Shown in pieces: positions 7,148 through 14,178 of a stretch of DNA of 16,628 nucleotides. Position 1 is the first letter of the stretch; the number at the start of each line of letters is the position of its first letter. The DNA is taken from contig CALAGD010000040.1 of NCBI GenBank assembly GCA_937891425.1, positions 1 through 16,628 of the forward strand, read 5' to 3'. The notes beneath the pieces are model-generated. The model did not search any database. It was not told the origin of the DNA and worked only from the letters and a program-made list of their open reading frames with translations. The DNA is from an uncultured Pigmentiphaga sp. (GTDB lineage: Bacteria; Pseudomonadota; Gammaproteobacteria; Burkholderiales; Burkholderiaceae_B). The position numbers and the translations under genes were made by a program.

Positions 7148-8656
7148 TCAGAATCGTGGAAGATGGGGAAAGGGCAGCAGCCCCTTGTGCACGTGCATGC
7201 GGCCGTGCTCGGCGCAGCGATGCAGCGTAGGAATGACCTTGCCCGGATTGAGCAGGCCGTAAGGATCGAAGGCGGTCTTCACCGCCAGCAGCTGATTGCG
7301 TTCTTCCGGTGAGAACTGCACGCACATCGAGTTGAGTTTTTCCAGCCCGACGCCGTGTTCACCGGTGATGGTACCGCCCAGGCGGACACTCGTTTCCAGG
7401 ATTTCGGCGCCAAAGGCTTCGGCCCGTTCGAGCTCGCCCGGCGCGGTGGCATCGAACAGGATCAGCGGGTGCAGGTTGCCGTCGCCGGCGTGAAATACGT
7501 TGACGCAGCGCAGGCCATGGTCATGTTCCATCTGCTTTATGGCCAGCAACATGTCGGCCAGGCGCTTCCGGGGTATGGTGGAGTCCATGCAGATGTAGTC
7601 GGGGCTGATCCGGCCACTGGCGGGAAAGGCGTTCTTGCGTCCACTCCAGAAACGCAATCGCTGCGCTTCGCCACGGCTCACCTCGATGCGCGTGGCCCCC
7701 GCTTGCAGCAGCACATCGCGCATCCGCTCGATCTCCTCGGCCACTTCGTCCTCGGTGCCATCGCTTTCGCACAGCAGGATGGCTTCGGCGTTGAGGTCGT
7801 AGCCGGCATGCACGAACGCTTCGGCAGCGGCAATCATGGGCTTGTCCATCATTTCGAGGCCGGCCGGCATGATGGCTGCCGCCACGATGCGCGCGACGGC
7901 ATCGGCCGCCTTGCGCAGATCGTCGAAGCTGGCCATGATGCAGCGCGCGGTTTGCGGACGTGGGGCAAGCCGCACCGTGATCTCCGTGGCGACCCCAAGC
8001 ATGCCTTCGCTGCCAACAAACAGCGCGAGCAGGTCGAGCCCGGGGGAGTCACAGGCTTCACTGCCCAGCTCGAAAGGCTCGCCTTCAATGGTGAACCCGC
8101 GTATGCGCAATACGTTGTGCAATGTGAGTCCGTATTTCAGGCAGCGTACCCCACCGGCATTCTCGGCAACGTTGCCGCCGATGGTGCAGGCGATCTGGCT
8201 GCTGGGGTCGGGCGCGTAGAACAGGCCATACCGCGCCACGGCCTCGCTGATGGCCAGGTTGCGCACCCCTGCCTGGACGACCGCAATGCGCGCCAGCGGG
8301 TCGATGCGCAGGATGCGGTTGAACTTGTTCAGCCCCACCACCACTGCGAGCGGATGCGGTGTGGCGCCTCCGCTCAGTCCGGTGCCGGCGCCGCGCGCCA
8401 CTACCGGCACGCGCAACGCGTGACAGGCACGCAGCACTGCGGCCAGCTGGGAGTCGTGCTCAGGCAGCGCCACGGCAAGCGGGCGCTGCCGGTACACCAT
8501 CAGACCGTCGCATTCGAATGGGCCAGTCGCTTCCGGCTGGTACAGCAATGCTCCCGGCGGCAGCAAGGGTTCGAGCTGCGCGACGACCTGGCGTTGCAGC
8601 TCGACGCGGGTCCGGGGATCCGGAAGTGCCGTTTCGCTCCATGAATGCGGGTCCAT
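7148..8656 (-). CDS. glcD: Glycolate oxidase catalytic FAD subunit GlcD
   Basis: GlcD is the catalytic flavoprotein that oxidises glycolate (and often D-lactate) to glyoxylate or pyruvate. The 502-residue product carries the FAD-binding type 4 loops VVARGAGTGLSGG (residues 85-97) and DPSSQIACTIGGNVAENAGG (150-169), followed by RCLKYGLTLHNVL and GSEGMLGVATEITVRL. The oxidase C-domain contains GRKNAFPASGRISPDY, NVFHAGDGNLHPLILFD and GGTITGEHGVG, and the protein ends TLHRCAEHGRMHVHKGLLPFP, which closely follows E. coli GlcD as I remember it (499 residues). The frame is open 32 codons further up, into the Bug gene, but the ATG at 8654-8656 gives the expected length. It lies 34 bp after the Bug receptor gene, so the two are probably one transcript. 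Confidence 0.95.
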   Translation of the reverse strand: MDPHSWSETALPDPRTRVELQRQVVAQLEPLLPPGALLYQPEATGPFECDGLMVYRQRPLAVALPEHDSQLAAVLRACHALRVPVVARGAGTGLSGGATPHPLAVVVGLNKFNRILRIDPLARIAVVQAGVRNLAISEAVARYGLFYAPDPSSQIACTIGGNVAENAGGVRCLKYGLTLHNVLRIRGFTIEGEPFELGSEACDSPGLDLLALFVGSEGMLGVATEITVRLAPRPQTARCIMASFDDLRKAADAVARIVAAAIMPAGLEMMDKPMIAAAEAFVHAGYDLNAEAILLCESDGTEDEVAEEIERMRDVLLQAGATRIEVSRGEAQRLRFWSGRKNAFPASGRISPDYICMDSTIPRKRLADMLLAIKQMEHDHGLRCVNVFHAGDGNLHPLILFDATAPGELERAEAFGAEILETSVRLGGTITGEHGVGLEKLNSMCVQFSPEERNQLLAVKTAFDPYGLLNPGKVIPTLHRCAEHGRMHVHKGLLPFPHLPRF

Positions 8657-8690
8657 GACCTGGCTCGCTGAGCGACCGCGCGCCGCGCCG

Positions 8691-9677
8691 CTATTCGACC
8701 CGTGCCCCGGAAGCACGCACAGCGTCACCCCAGCGCTTGTGTTCGCTGGCAATGAACTTGGCCGTTTCGGCCGGGGGCAGGTAGCTGGGCATGACGCCGC
8801 GGGCGGTGAGTTTCTCCTTGAGGTCGGGCCGTGCCAGCGCCTTCTGGGTGGCGGCGCTGAGGCGGTCGATGACGTGTTGCGGAGTGCCGACCGGGACCAT
8901 CAGGGCATCCCAGGCCGTTACCACGAAACCGGGGGCGACCGTTTCCGACAGGGTGGGCAGCTCGGGCGCTGCTTCCATGCGCTCGGCGGTGCTGACGGCC
9001 AGACCCTTGATACGGCCGCCCTTCACCTGGGGCATGGACGAGGCGGAAATCTCGATCATCATGTCGATCTGACCCCCGATGAGATCCGTCATGGCGGGCG
9101 CGCCGCCGCGGTAGGGTACATGCACCATGTTCAGACCGAGTTGCTGCCCGAACATCACGCCAGCCAGATGGGAAGTAGTGCCGTTGCCTGCCGAGCCGAA
9201 GGTGACCTTGCCTGGGTTCTTGTGGATCGTTTCGACCAGATCCTGGATGGTGTTTGCCCCGAAAGTCGGCCGCGTGACGGCGACCAGGCCGATTTCGGTG
9301 AGCCGCGCAACCGGCAGGAGATCTTTCAGAGGGCTGAAGTCGAGATTGCCATAGAGGGTGTCGTTGATGCCCAGTGTGCCATTGGTGCCATAGAGGACCG
9401 TGTAGCCGTCGGGCGTGGCCTTGACGCCCTGTGCCGTACCGATGTTGCCGCCGGCGCCGCCCACGTTCTCGAAGATCATGGGTTGGCCGAGCTCTTCACC
9501 CACGGCGGTCAGCGTGAGGCGCGCGAGCGTATCTCCGCCGCCACCCGGAGGGAAGGGCACGATCACGCGGATGGGTTTGGCTGGATAGGCATCCGCGGCC
9601 AGGGCCGTGGTACCCGGGACGGCGATGGCCAGCGCCCCGATGACAAGGGCACGCCGGACGATGAAGCGGCTGAACAT
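8691..9677 (-). CDS. Bug-family (TctC-like) periplasmic substrate-binding receptor
   Basis: A 328-residue tripartite tricarboxylate transporter receptor of the Bug type, exported to the periplasm to bind a small carboxylate. The signal peptide is MFSRFIVRR, a hydrophobic core, then TTALAADA with cleavage near residue 27. The mature part begins YPAKPIRVIVPFPPGGGGDTLAR, the hallmark of this family. It continues with VGGAGGNIGTAQGVKATPDGYTVLYG and a later VPYRGGAPAMTDLIGGQIDMM. A strong Shine-Dalgarno GGAGGAG ends 3 nt before the ATG. No TctA/TctB membrane proteins are encoded nearby, which is common for orphan Bug receptors in Alcaligenaceae that share a transporter or act in sensing. Its place before glcDEF suggests glycolate, lactate or a related hydroxyacid as ligand, which is inference only. 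Confidence 0.93.
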   Translation of the reverse strand: MFSRFIVRRALVIGALAIAVPGTTALAADAYPAKPIRVIVPFPPGGGGDTLARLTLTAVGEELGQPMIFENVGGAGGNIGTAQGVKATPDGYTVLYGTNGTLGINDTLYGNLDFSPLKDLLPVARLTEIGLVAVTRPTFGANTIQDLVETIHKNPGKVTFGSAGNGTTSHLAGVMFGQQLGLNMVHVPYRGGAPAMTDLIGGQIDMMIEISASSMPQVKGGRIKGLAVSTAERMEAAPELPTLSETVAPGFVVTAWDALMVPVGTPQHVIDRLSAATQKALARPDLKEKLTARGVMPSYLPPAETAKFIASEHKRWGDAVRASGARVE

Positions 9678-9855
9678 GGTCTCCTCCGATAATGTATGTC
9701 GCGTTCAGCGATGTGTTGGCAAATGGTTTTCTGCATTCTATAGGCTGTTCGCGGCGCGCGGCACAGTCTGGTGTTGCAGGCGGGTTTCTCGGCAAAAGTC
9801 AGCACAATCACCGGCCCCTTGACACGGCACGACGACCGTGGCAGTGGTCCGGGAG
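9678..9855. other. Gap between the 2-hydroxyacid dehydrogenase and Bug genes
   Basis: About 180 bp with no gene. On the minus strand a TATAGA (about 50 bp before the Bug start) could be a -10 box, but no matching -35 stands out. No hairpin followed by a T-run was found after the dehydrogenase, so the Bug-glc genes may be transcribed both by read-through and from a promoter here. Confidence 0.4.
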
Positions 9856-10875
9856 TCATGCGGCGGCCGGTGGTTCGACCACGTTGCTGAGTGGCGCTCC
9901 TTGCATCCAGCGATCAAGGTTGCTCAGGAAGGCGCGCGCCGTGCTGCGTGGAAACCCACGTGAAATGCCAGCGCTATGGGGCGAAATCATCATGTTGGGC
10001 AGTGTCCACAGCGGCGAGTCCGCGGGCAGGGGCTCCTGATGGAAGACATCGGCGTAGGCGTGACCGATGAGCCCCTCGCGCAAGGCCTTGATGAGGTCGT
10101 CTTCGACCACTACGCGCCCGCGCGAGACGTTGATGACGACGGCATGCCGCGGCAGCAGGCGCAGCTTGGCGAGATCGATCAGGCCGTCGGTTTCCGGCGT
10201 GAGCGCGCAGGCGAGGATAAGCCAGTCGGTGTGCGGCAGCACGCTGGCAAGGTCGGCGAGGGCCACGGTGGAGTCGCAGTGTTCCGACGGGCGGTTGGAG
10301 CGCCGCACGCCGATCGTGCGAATGCCGACAGCCTGGCACAGGCGAGCGATCTCGCGTCCGATGTGCCCCTGGCCCACGATGGTGGCCGTCGTGTCTTCCA
10401 GGTCGACCGGGGCTTCCTGCAGGGTGAGCCGGTTCCACCGGCATGCCAGCTGGTCGTGGGCGAAGCGGGGAAACCTGCGCGCGATGGCCAGCAGGGCTGC
10501 CATGGCGTTGTGTGCCACCGGCCGCGCATTTGCGCCTGCTGACGTGGTAACGGTGACGCCGCGTGCCTGCAGGCGATAGAGCAGAGGCCGGTCAGCCCCG
10601 GCCGTGCAGGTATGCAGCCATTTCAGCCCGGGCGCGATTTCGAGCGCCTGGTCGAATCCAGGCAGCTCGAAGGTGTCGACAGACTGGAAGGCGCACACCA
10701 CGCTGTCGAGGGGCGGGTTATGGGGCGGTTCGGACTGGCCCGGGAGCGGGTGGACCCGTACTCCCAGCCGGGAATCCAGCAGGCGGGCAAGTTCGGAACC
10801 GTAATCTTGCCAGAAGGACGCCGACACCAGCACGGTCGCGGGCGGTGTCGGGAAAGACGTCGTTGCAACAGCCAT
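9856..10875 (-). CDS. D-2-hydroxyacid dehydrogenase (NAD(P)-dependent, glyoxylate/hydroxypyruvate reductase-like)
   Basis: A 339-residue soluble dehydrogenase that would interconvert a D-2-hydroxyacid and its 2-oxoacid using NAD(P)H. The Rossmann loop is IVGQGHIGREIARL (GQGHIG at residues 168-173). The catalytic residues are visible as R252 in INVSRGRVV, E281 in DVFHQEPLP and H300 in MISPHSAG. Residues about 10-110 and the C-terminus form the substrate domain, including HTCTAGADRPLL. Length and motif order are normal. It is the first gene of the minus-strand run leading to the Bug receptor and glcDEF. With glycolate oxidase, which makes glyoxylate, a glyoxylate or hydroxypyruvate reductase role is plausible; reduction of another 2-oxoacid is equally possible. 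AGGTAGAG provides a modest ribosome site and a promoter with an embedded palindrome lies just upstream. Confidence 0.9.
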   Translation of the reverse strand: MAVATTSFPTPPATVLVSASFWQDYGSELARLLDSRLGVRVHPLPGQSEPPHNPPLDSVVCAFQSVDTFELPGFDQALEIAPGLKWLHTCTAGADRPLLYRLQARGVTVTTSAGANARPVAHNAMAALLAIARRFPRFAHDQLACRWNRLTLQEAPVDLEDTTATIVGQGHIGREIARLCQAVGIRTIGVRRSNRPSEHCDSTVALADLASVLPHTDWLILACALTPETDGLIDLAKLRLLPRHAVVINVSRGRVVVEDDLIKALREGLIGHAYADVFHQEPLPADSPLWTLPNMMISPHSAGISRGFPRSTARAFLSNLDRWMQGAPLSNVVEPPAAA

Positions 10876-10907
10876 AGGATTACTCTACCTGAGCCACGAA
10901 GCGATCT

Positions 10908-10936
10908 ACTTTACCTTTGAATTGTTCAATTGCGAA
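10908..10936 (-). promoter_or_regulatory. Candidate promoter of the dehydrogenase-Bug-glcDEF unit
   Basis: On the minus strand TTCGCA (10931-10936) is separated by 17 bp from TAAAGT (10908-10913); each matches the sigma70 consensus at 4 of 6 positions. Transcription would start near 10900, about 25 nt before the ATG. Confidence 0.4.
10917..10929. promoter_or_regulatory. Palindromic operator candidate inside the promoter spacer
   Basis: TTGAA-TTG-TTCAA is a perfect 5-bp inverted repeat located entirely between the proposed -35 and -10 boxes of the dehydrogenase promoter. That is a typical place for a repressor site. No matching regulator gene is adjacent; GlcC (GntR family), the usual glc regulator, is absent from the window. 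Confidence 0.4.
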
Positions 10937-11091
10937 CCAGTTTGCGGGGGGCAGCCCTGCGCTGCAGCCATGACAGCCCACTCGAGTTTCGTGCTAGCCT
11001 AGCCCATATCTGCGGAGATGGCCGCGTACGATGAGCACACCCTCATGTCCGGCAGGGTTGCGTGCCCTGGCGCCCGTTCCCACAAGAATCC

Positions 11092-11116
11092 GACCGATGC
11101 CCCGGGGGCATCGGTC
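11092..11116. repeat. Perfect 12-bp inverted repeat in the catalase leader
   Basis: GACCGATGCCCC (11092-11103) and GGGGCATCGGTC (11105-11116) are exact reverse complements around one central G. As RNA it would fold into an 11-bp, GC-rich stem with a 3-nt loop, ending 36 bp before the catalase ATG. No T-run follows in either direction. It could be a binding site, an attenuating leader structure or a remnant terminator. Confidence 0.6.
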
Positions 11117-11152
11117 ACCGTCAACGAGCATGTGCTCACAAGGAGGGATGAG

Positions 11153-12649
11153 ATGAGTGAAATACCCCGAAACGGACCCGGTTCAACCACGGGAGCGGGT
11201 GCTCCGGCCCCCAGCGACCGCAACTCGCTGACGATCGGTCCCGACGGGCCGCTCGTACTGCATGACGTGCACTTTCTTGAGCAGATGGCTCATTTCAACC
11301 GCGAGAAGGTACCCGAGCGCCAGCCGCATGCCAAAGGTTCGGGTGCCTTCGGCGTGTTCGAGTGCACGGCCGACATGTCGCCCTATACCCGGGCAGCGCT
11401 ATTCCAGAAAGGGGCCAGAACCGAAGTACTGGCGCGTTTCTCCACGGTGGCGGGTGAAGCCGGCAGCCCCGACACCTGGCGCGACGTGCGCGGCTTCTCG
11501 CTGAAGTTCTATACCAGCGAAGGCAACTACGACCTGGTAGGCAACAACACCCCCATCTTCTTCGTGCGTGACCCGATGAAGTTCCCGCACTTCATCCGCA
11601 GCCAGAAGCGGCTGCCCGATTCGGGCCTGCGCGACAACCACATGCAGTGGGATTTCTGGACGCTCAACCCCGAGTCGGCCCACCAGGTGACCTACCTCAT
11701 GGGCGACCGCGGCCTGCCCAGAACCTGGCGCAACATGAACGGCTATGGTTCGCACACCTACATGTGGGTGAACGCAAAAGGCCAGCGCTTCTGGGTGAAA
11801 TACCACTTTCATACTCAGCAGGGGCTGAAGTTCTTCACCAATGCCGAGGCCATGGAAATGGCAGGCCGCGATGCCGACTACCACCGGCGCGACCTGTTCG
11901 AGTCCATCGCGCGGGCAGATTACCCGAGCTGGATTTTGCGGGTACAAATCATGCCGTATGAAGATGCGAAAACCTATCGCATCAACCCGTTCGATCTCAC
12001 CAAGACCTGGTCGCATTCCGACTATCCGCTCATCGAGGTCGGGGTGCTCACGCTGAACCGCAATCCGGAGAATTTCTTCGCGCAGATCGAGCAGGCAGCC
12101 TTCTCGCCCGGCAACCTGGTGCCGGGCATCGGGCTTTCGCCCGACAAGATGCTGCTGGGCAGAGCGTTTGCCTACCATGACGCGCAGCGCCACCGTATCG
12201 GTACCAATTTCCATCAGCTGCCCGTCAACCAGCCCAGGGTTCCGGTCAACTCCTATCTGTTCGATGGGCAAATGGCCTATCACCACAGTGGAAACCAGCC
12301 CACCTACGCCCCCAATTCTGGCGGGCGCCCGTGGTCCGACCACAACGGTCGTGTCGATGAAAGCTGGGAGGCCGACGGCGAACTCGTGCGCAGCGCCTAC
12401 ACGCTGCGTCCGGACGACGACGATTTCACCCAGCCGGGCATACTCGTGCGCAAGGTGTTCGACGAGGCCCAGCGCGAGCGGCTGATCGAGACCGTCGCGG
12501 GCAGCCTGCTGGGCGGGGTGCGCAGCCCGGTGCTCGAGCGCGCATTCGACTACTGGAAGAAGATCGATGCGGACGTAGGACGTCGCATCGAAGAACGCGT
12601 TCGCAGGGAGGGCGCGCCCCAGCCGGCGCCCGGAGCGGGCGAGGGCTGA
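11153..12649 (+). CDS. Monofunctional heme catalase (small-subunit type)
   Basis: The enzyme splits hydrogen peroxide into water and oxygen in the cytoplasm. The 498-residue product has the small-subunit catalase length. The distal catalytic histidine lies in KVPERQPHAKGSGAFG (H59) and the asparagine in YDLVGNNTPIFFVRD (N132). The proximal heme-ligand tyrosine lies in RAFAYHDAQRHRIG (Y341, R-x-F-x-Y-x-D-x4-R pattern). The NADPH-binding region is partly recognisable around residues 170-215. The frame is open 45 codons upstream from 11018, but an AAGGAGGG at 11140-11147 sits just before the ATG at 11153, which matches the family start. The first 25 residues are low-complexity, rich in Gly, Pro and Ser. 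It is divergent from the dehydrogenase operon and followed by a strong terminator. It could protect against peroxide leaking from the flavin and Rieske enzymes nearby. Confidence 0.95.
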   Translation: MSEIPRNGPGSTTGAGAPAPSDRNSLTIGPDGPLVLHDVHFLEQMAHFNREKVPERQPHAKGSGAFGVFECTADMSPYTRAALFQKGARTEVLARFSTVAGEAGSPDTWRDVRGFSLKFYTSEGNYDLVGNNTPIFFVRDPMKFPHFIRSQKRLPDSGLRDNHMQWDFWTLNPESAHQVTYLMGDRGLPRTWRNMNGYGSHTYMWVNAKGQRFWVKYHFHTQQGLKFFTNAEAMEMAGRDADYHRRDLFESIARADYPSWILRVQIMPYEDAKTYRINPFDLTKTWSHSDYPLIEVGVLTLNRNPENFFAQIEQAAFSPGNLVPGIGLSPDKMLLGRAFAYHDAQRHRIGTNFHQLPVNQPRVPVNSYLFDGQMAYHHSGNQPTYAPNSGGRPWSDHNGRVDESWEADGELVRSAYTLRPDDDDFTQPGILVRKVFDEAQRERLIETVAGSLLGGVRSPVLERAFDYWKKIDADVGRRIEERVRREGAPQPAPGAGEG

Positions 12650-12745
12650 TCCGCGTCACGCGCCGCCGCAGGCGGCCGTTCGGTCATTCGGGTACCCCAT
12701 CGTCTGAGGGGCGGTGCGACGGCTGGCGGCGGCACCCAGTCTTGC

Positions 12746-12779
12746 AAAGCCAACGGGCAGCAGCCTGTTGGCTTTTTTC
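12746..12779 (+). terminator. Intrinsic terminator after catalase
   Basis: AAAGCCAAC (12746-12754) and GTTGGCTTT (12767-12775) form a perfect 9-bp stem over a 12-nt loop whose ends (GGG/CCT) can pair further. The right arm runs into a TTTTTT tract (12773-12778). This is a textbook intrinsic terminator about 95 bp after the catalase stop, isolating catalase from the Rieske gene. Confidence 0.85.
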
Positions 12780-12855
12780 TTGGTGTGCAAAAGCCGCGCC
12801 CCCGCAGGGTGCCAGCGAGACACGCGAGCAGGCGTTCATTGCCGAGGATGTTGCA

Positions 12856-12861
12856 TTGACA
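12856..12861 (+). promoter_or_regulatory. Consensus -35 box upstream of the Rieske gene
   Basis: TTGACA is a perfect -35 hexamer and directly abuts the palindromic site at 12862-12883. At 15 bp spacing TGTACT (12877-12882) and at 17 bp TACTCC (12879-12884) are possible -10 boxes, neither ideal. Either way the promoter would overlap the palindrome. Confidence 0.45.
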
Positions 12862-12883
12862 GAGTAAACTGTCCAGTGTACTC
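12862..12883. promoter_or_regulatory. Palindromic operator upstream of the Rieske gene, probable TetR site
   Basis: The 22-bp site reads GAGTA-A-ACTG-TC-CAGT-G-TACTC. It is a palindrome with 9 of 11 position pairs complementary (GAGTA-n-ACTG against CAGT-n-TACTC). A second copy at 15711-15732, upstream of tetR, matches at 17 of 22 positions. It overlaps the probable -10 region, so binding would block transcription. The two matching sites are seen directly; the protein that binds them is inferred from gene context. Confidence 0.7.
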
Positions 12884-12920
12884 CGCGCGCATAATGACTC
12901 TACAAAAAGGAGGAAAAGCC

Positions 12921-14087
12921 ATGAGTGCAGCCGTCCAGCTCTATGAACAGCGGCCACCTGCCCGCCGTTTCGAGGAAACCGGCCCCGGTACCCTGGCGGG
13001 CCGATACCTGCGGAAATTCTGGCATCCCATTGCCATCGCGTCGCAGCTTCTGCCGGGGCGGGCACTGCCCATACACGTGCTGGGCGAGTCGTTCACCCTG
13101 TATCGCACGTCCGATGGCAGCTGCTACCTTACCGAATATCGTTGCCCGCACCGCCGTACCCAGCTGAATACCGGCTGGGTGGAAAGCGACGGCCTGCGTT
13201 GCCGCTATCATGGCTGGAAGTTCGGCACCGATGGGCAATGTCTGGAAATTCCGGGGGAAGGCAACCCGAGCCACGCGAAACGCATCAGGCTGCGCATGTA
13301 TCCCGTAAGGGAATACCTGGGGCTGATCTTCGGCTATTTCGGCGAGGGAGAACCGCCGGAGCTGCCGCGCTACACGGCGTTCGAGGAAGCCGGGTATCTC
13401 GATGTCAGCACCTATACCCGTGAGTGCAATTATTTCCAGAACCTCGAAAATGGCGTGGATGAAGTGCATGTGAACTTCACGCATGCAGTGGGTCTGTTCG
13501 AAAATTCCGGGCTCAACGACGAGGTGCCACAGGTTGAAACCGAGGAGACCACCTACGGTCTCGTCGCCAAGGGCATCCGCAGTGGCGGCCGCGTGCGCGA
13601 AACGCACCTGCTCATGCCCAACATCCTCATGCTCAAGCTGCCACCCTCCGTCGAGGAAGAGCGCTCCTGGCGCAACTACATCAGCTGGCGCGTGCCAATC
13701 AACGATCATGTGCATCGCACCTTCATCGTGCTCGGCATCGACATCCATGGTGATGCGAAACAGCGGCTCATCGAGGCCAAGCTGCGGGAAGAAGAGGAGA
13801 TCGCCCGGCTTGAACCGATGAAGGATGTGGCCCACAAGATTCTCGCGGGCGAAATGACGCTCGAAGAGGCTGGTTGCCGCCCCGACATCACCGGCATTCA
13901 GGACTACGTCACGCAGGTTGGTCAGGATGTCATCGTCGACCGGGGGGCGGAGCGGCTTGGGCGTTCCGACCTGGCCATCGTTCTGCTGCGCCGCATCTGG
14001 GAGCGCGAGCTGACTGCATTGCAGGAGGGCAAGCCGCTGACGCAGTGGCAGGTGCCCGACAGGCTGCAGGCAACCAAAGGGCTGTAA
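12921..14087 (+). CDS. Rieske 2Fe-2S aromatic-ring oxygenase, alpha subunit
   Basis: A 388-residue terminal oxygenase that would use electrons from a separate reductase and O2 to hydroxylate or demethylate an aromatic substrate. The N-terminal Rieske domain has CPH at C75/H77 and CRYHGW at C94/H97, giving C-x-H-x16-C-x2-H. The catalytic domain holds the mononuclear iron site NLENGVDEVHVNFTH, with D180 as the bridging residue and H183 and H188 as ligands, and D328 in GIQDYVTQVGQD as the likely third ligand. This resembles the phthalate 4,5-dioxygenase group with a single alpha subunit. AAGGAGG (12907-12913) lies 7 nt before the ATG; the frame is open further upstream but without family features. 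No ferredoxin or reductase gene is in the window. Expression is probably controlled by the TetR site just upstream. The substrate is unknown. Confidence 0.92.
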   Translation: MSAAVQLYEQRPPARRFEETGPGTLAGRYLRKFWHPIAIASQLLPGRALPIHVLGESFTLYRTSDGSCYLTEYRCPHRRTQLNTGWVESDGLRCRYHGWKFGTDGQCLEIPGEGNPSHAKRIRLRMYPVREYLGLIFGYFGEGEPPELPRYTAFEEAGYLDVSTYTRECNYFQNLENGVDEVHVNFTHAVGLFENSGLNDEVPQVETEETTYGLVAKGIRSGGRVRETHLLMPNILMLKLPPSVEEERSWRNYISWRVPINDHVHRTFIVLGIDIHGDAKQRLIEAKLREEEEIARLEPMKDVAHKILAGEMTLEEAGCRPDITGIQDYVTQVGQDVIVDRGAERLGRSDLAIVLLRRIWERELTALQEGKPLTQWQVPDRLQATKGL

Positions 14088-14099
14088 GCTGTGCAGTGC

Positions 14100-14121
14100 C
14101 GCCGGGCCGGGTGGCCCGGCG
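14100..14121 (+). repeat. Very stable GC hairpin between the Rieske and hydrolase genes
   Basis: CGCCGGGCC (14100-14108), the loop GGGT and GGCCCGGCG (14113-14121) make a perfect 9-bp all-GC stem, 12 bp after the Rieske stop. There is no T-run, so it is more likely an mRNA-stabilising or partially terminating element than a full terminator. It would adjust the hydrolase level relative to the oxygenase. Confidence 0.5.
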
Positions 14122-14178
14122 CGTACGGCCATGCTTTTCGAGCTTTCGAACCCTTCAGGCAATCACAACGGAGGACTT

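Noticed and set aside
7137..7325. Extended GlcE start inside glcD
   Set aside because: The extra 63 residues are a frame-shifted reading of the glcD 3' end, rich in Arg and Ala, with no match to GlcE.
11018..11152. 45-residue N-terminal extension of catalase
   Set aside because: It crosses the 12-bp inverted repeat, has no catalase similarity and lacks a ribosome site, whereas AAGGAGGG directly precedes the ATG at 11153.
12662..12676. GCCGCC/GGCGGC hairpin after catalase as its terminator
   Set aside because: It has no T-run, and a complete terminator with T6 follows at 12746-12779.
12890..12895. CATAAT as -10 box of the Rieske gene with TTGACA at 12856
   Set aside because: The spacing is 28 bp, too long for one promoter, and no -35 lies at 17 bp from CATAAT.
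12900..14162. 420-codon minus-strand open frame opposite the Rieske gene
   Set aside because: The plus strand holds complete Rieske and iron-ligand motifs; the antisense frame has none.
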